Below, piece by piece: positions 13,421 through 14,331 of a stretch of 14,331 bases of DNA. Below the pieces are notes generated by a model, which was not told the origin of the DNA, searched no databases, and worked only from the letters and a program-made list of their open reading frames with translations. Source of the DNA: Boseongicola sp. SB0675_bin_26 (GTDB taxonomy: Bacteria; Pseudomonadota; Alphaproteobacteria; Rhodobacterales; Rhodobacteraceae); the NCBI GenBank assembly GCA_009843725.1, contig VYCX01000087.1, forward strand, positions 1 to 14,331. The letters are read 5' to 3'. Within the stretch, counting starts at the first letter, position 1. Every line of letters begins with the position of its first letter. The position numbers and the translations under genes were made by a program.

Positions 13421-14331
13421 CCTCCGCCCCCGCTTCCAATGGCGAACCAGCGCCAACGCTGCGCCGGATCAGTGACAGAGCGCACCCAGCTTGCTACGAG
13501 ATTGAGACTGAGCGCGGTCAGGAATATTGCCAGCCCCGGGAAAGCCACCAGCCACCAGGCGGACCGGATATGCTCACGTCCGTCAGCGACCATCAGGCCC
13601 CAGGACGGGTCGGGCGGCTGCACGCCGAAGCCGAGGAAGCTAAGCGAGGCCTCGCTGAGGATCAGAATCGCGATTTCAAGCGTGTAGAGCACCAGGAGTG
13701 GGGCGACCACGTTGGGCAGGATATGACGGAACACGATCCGCCGGCCCGAGGCACCCATGGCCTTCGCGGCCACCACATAGGTCTTCGACCGCGCTGACAG
13801 CGCCAGCCCGCGCGACATGCGGGCGAAGACCATCCAGTGCAGCACCGCGAAGACCAGGATCAGGTTGGCGAACCCGCCGCCCAGGATGAACAGCACGAAG
13901 AGCGCCACCAGGAGCGAGGGCAGCGACAGCATGCCGTCGACAAGGCGCATGACCAGGTCTTCGTAGAGCCCGCCGTAGTATCCTGCCGTCAGTCCGGCGA
14001 TGACGCCGAAGAAGCAGGAAAGCGTCGCACCCAAGAGGCCCACCGAGACGGAGACACGCGCGCCGTAGATCAGCCGCGTGAACAGGTCCCGGCCCAGCTC
14101 GTCGGTGCCGAGCAGGTAGAATGGCCCACCCTTGCCGGTCGAGAACGGAGGCAGCATCCGGTCGGCGAGGTTCAATCCGGTGGGCTTGTGCGGCGCGAGG
14201 AACTCGGCACCGACGGTAAATGCCACGAGGGTCAGCAGGAACAGCAGCGCCACGGCCGTGATCTTGTCGCGCCAGAGCGCGCGCAGGTAGTCGCGGAAGC
14301 TCTCGCGCTCGTCCTTGGGATCGATTGCGGC
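13417..14331 (-). CDS. DppC-like ABC transporter permease (N-terminus beyond window)
   Basis: 304 visible residues; the frame is still open at the right edge, so the start lies outside. The internal GTG at 14253 would delete the cytoplasmic leader (DPKDERESFRDYLRALWRDK) typical of DppC proteins. The first membrane segment (ALLFLLTLVAFTVGAEF, about 28-44) leads to the DppC hallmark LGTDELGRDLFTRLIYGARV. Further hydrophobic segments include VSVGLLGATLSCFFGVIAGL, LLVALFVLFILGGG, LLVLYTLEIAILIL and a C-terminal WWLVAFPGLAIFLTALSL. The ATPase-docking EAA-type loop is AAKAMGASGRRIVFRHILPN. It forms half of the inner-membrane channel; the DppB partner and binding protein should lie further right. 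The tail ends in an unusual RWRWFAIGSGGGG. Its stop overlaps the ATPase start by four bases. Confidence 0.92.
   Translation of the reverse strand, partial: AAIDPKDERESFRDYLRALWRDKITAVALLFLLTLVAFTVGAEFLAPHKPTGLNLADRMLPPFSTGKGGPFYLLGTDELGRDLFTRLIYGARVSVSVGLLGATLSCFFGVIAGLTAGYYGGLYEDLVMRLVDGMLSLPSLLVALFVLFILGGGFANLILVFAVLHWMVFARMSRGLALSARSKTYVVAAKAMGASGRRIVFRHILPNVVAPLLVLYTLEIAILILSEASLSFLGFGVQPPDPSWGLMVADGREHIRSAWWLVAFPGLAIFLTALSLNLVASWVRSVTDPAQRWRWFAIGSGGGG

Noticed and set aside
12419..13687. + strand 422-codon open frame
   Set aside because: Antisense to the ABC ATPase, whose two Walker/signature sets are intact; no motif of its own.
13417..14253. Permease gene starting at GTG 14253
   Set aside because: The frame is open to the window edge and the upstream codons encode the usual DppC cytoplasmic leader, so the gene is partial rather than starting here.
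1..14331. tRNA, rRNA, CRISPR arrays, complete insertion sequences
   Set aside because: No cloverleaf-like segment, repeat-spacer pattern or transposase with terminal repeats was seen by eye in either strand.

Overview
The window is GC-rich, densely packed bacterial DNA. Short or overlapping gene junctions, GTG starts and the protein families present suggest a proteobacterium, most likely an alphaproteobacterium with a catabolic, accessory-rich lifestyle. That taxonomic call is inference; there is no rRNA or marker gene here.

Left block (1-5845, + strand): the 3' end of a 2-oxoacid dehydrogenase E1 beta (transketolase-like) gene is followed by a FitAB/VapBC-type toxin-antitoxin pair and a short decayed fragment of a type I restriction HsdR subunit. 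After these comes a free-standing lipoyl-type domain protein, then a class A flavin monooxygenase, an aldehyde dehydrogenase and an iron-type alcohol dehydrogenase. E1 beta, lipoyl protein, monooxygenase, ALDH and ADH look like one catabolic operon in which the toxin-antitoxin/HsdR piece is a secondary insertion. The lipoyl domain keeps its fold signature but has Thr at the position of the lipoylated Lys. A 9-bp direct repeat flanks the putative insertion, one copy just after the E1 beta stop and the other at the lipoyl gene start.

Middle (5975-9972): a psuK-psuG pair on the - strand breaks down pseudouridine to uracil and ribose 5-phosphate. It is divergent, across about 700 bases, from a + strand Cys-type sulfatase. 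The divergent spacer has no convincing gene but holds a 12-bp palindrome and two interlocked inverted repeats just upstream of psuK.

Right block (9973-14331, - strand): about 600 bases without a confident gene separate the sulfatase from a convergent operon. Read leftward this runs: dipeptide/oligopeptide-type ABC permease (DppC-like, cut by the window edge), a fused two-domain DppD-DppF-type ATPase, and a LacI-family regulator. Both junctions are 4-base stop/start overlaps, so the regulator is translationally tied to the transporter. A long imperfect hairpin follows the lacI stop.

No tRNA, rRNA, CRISPR array or intact insertion sequence was recognised.
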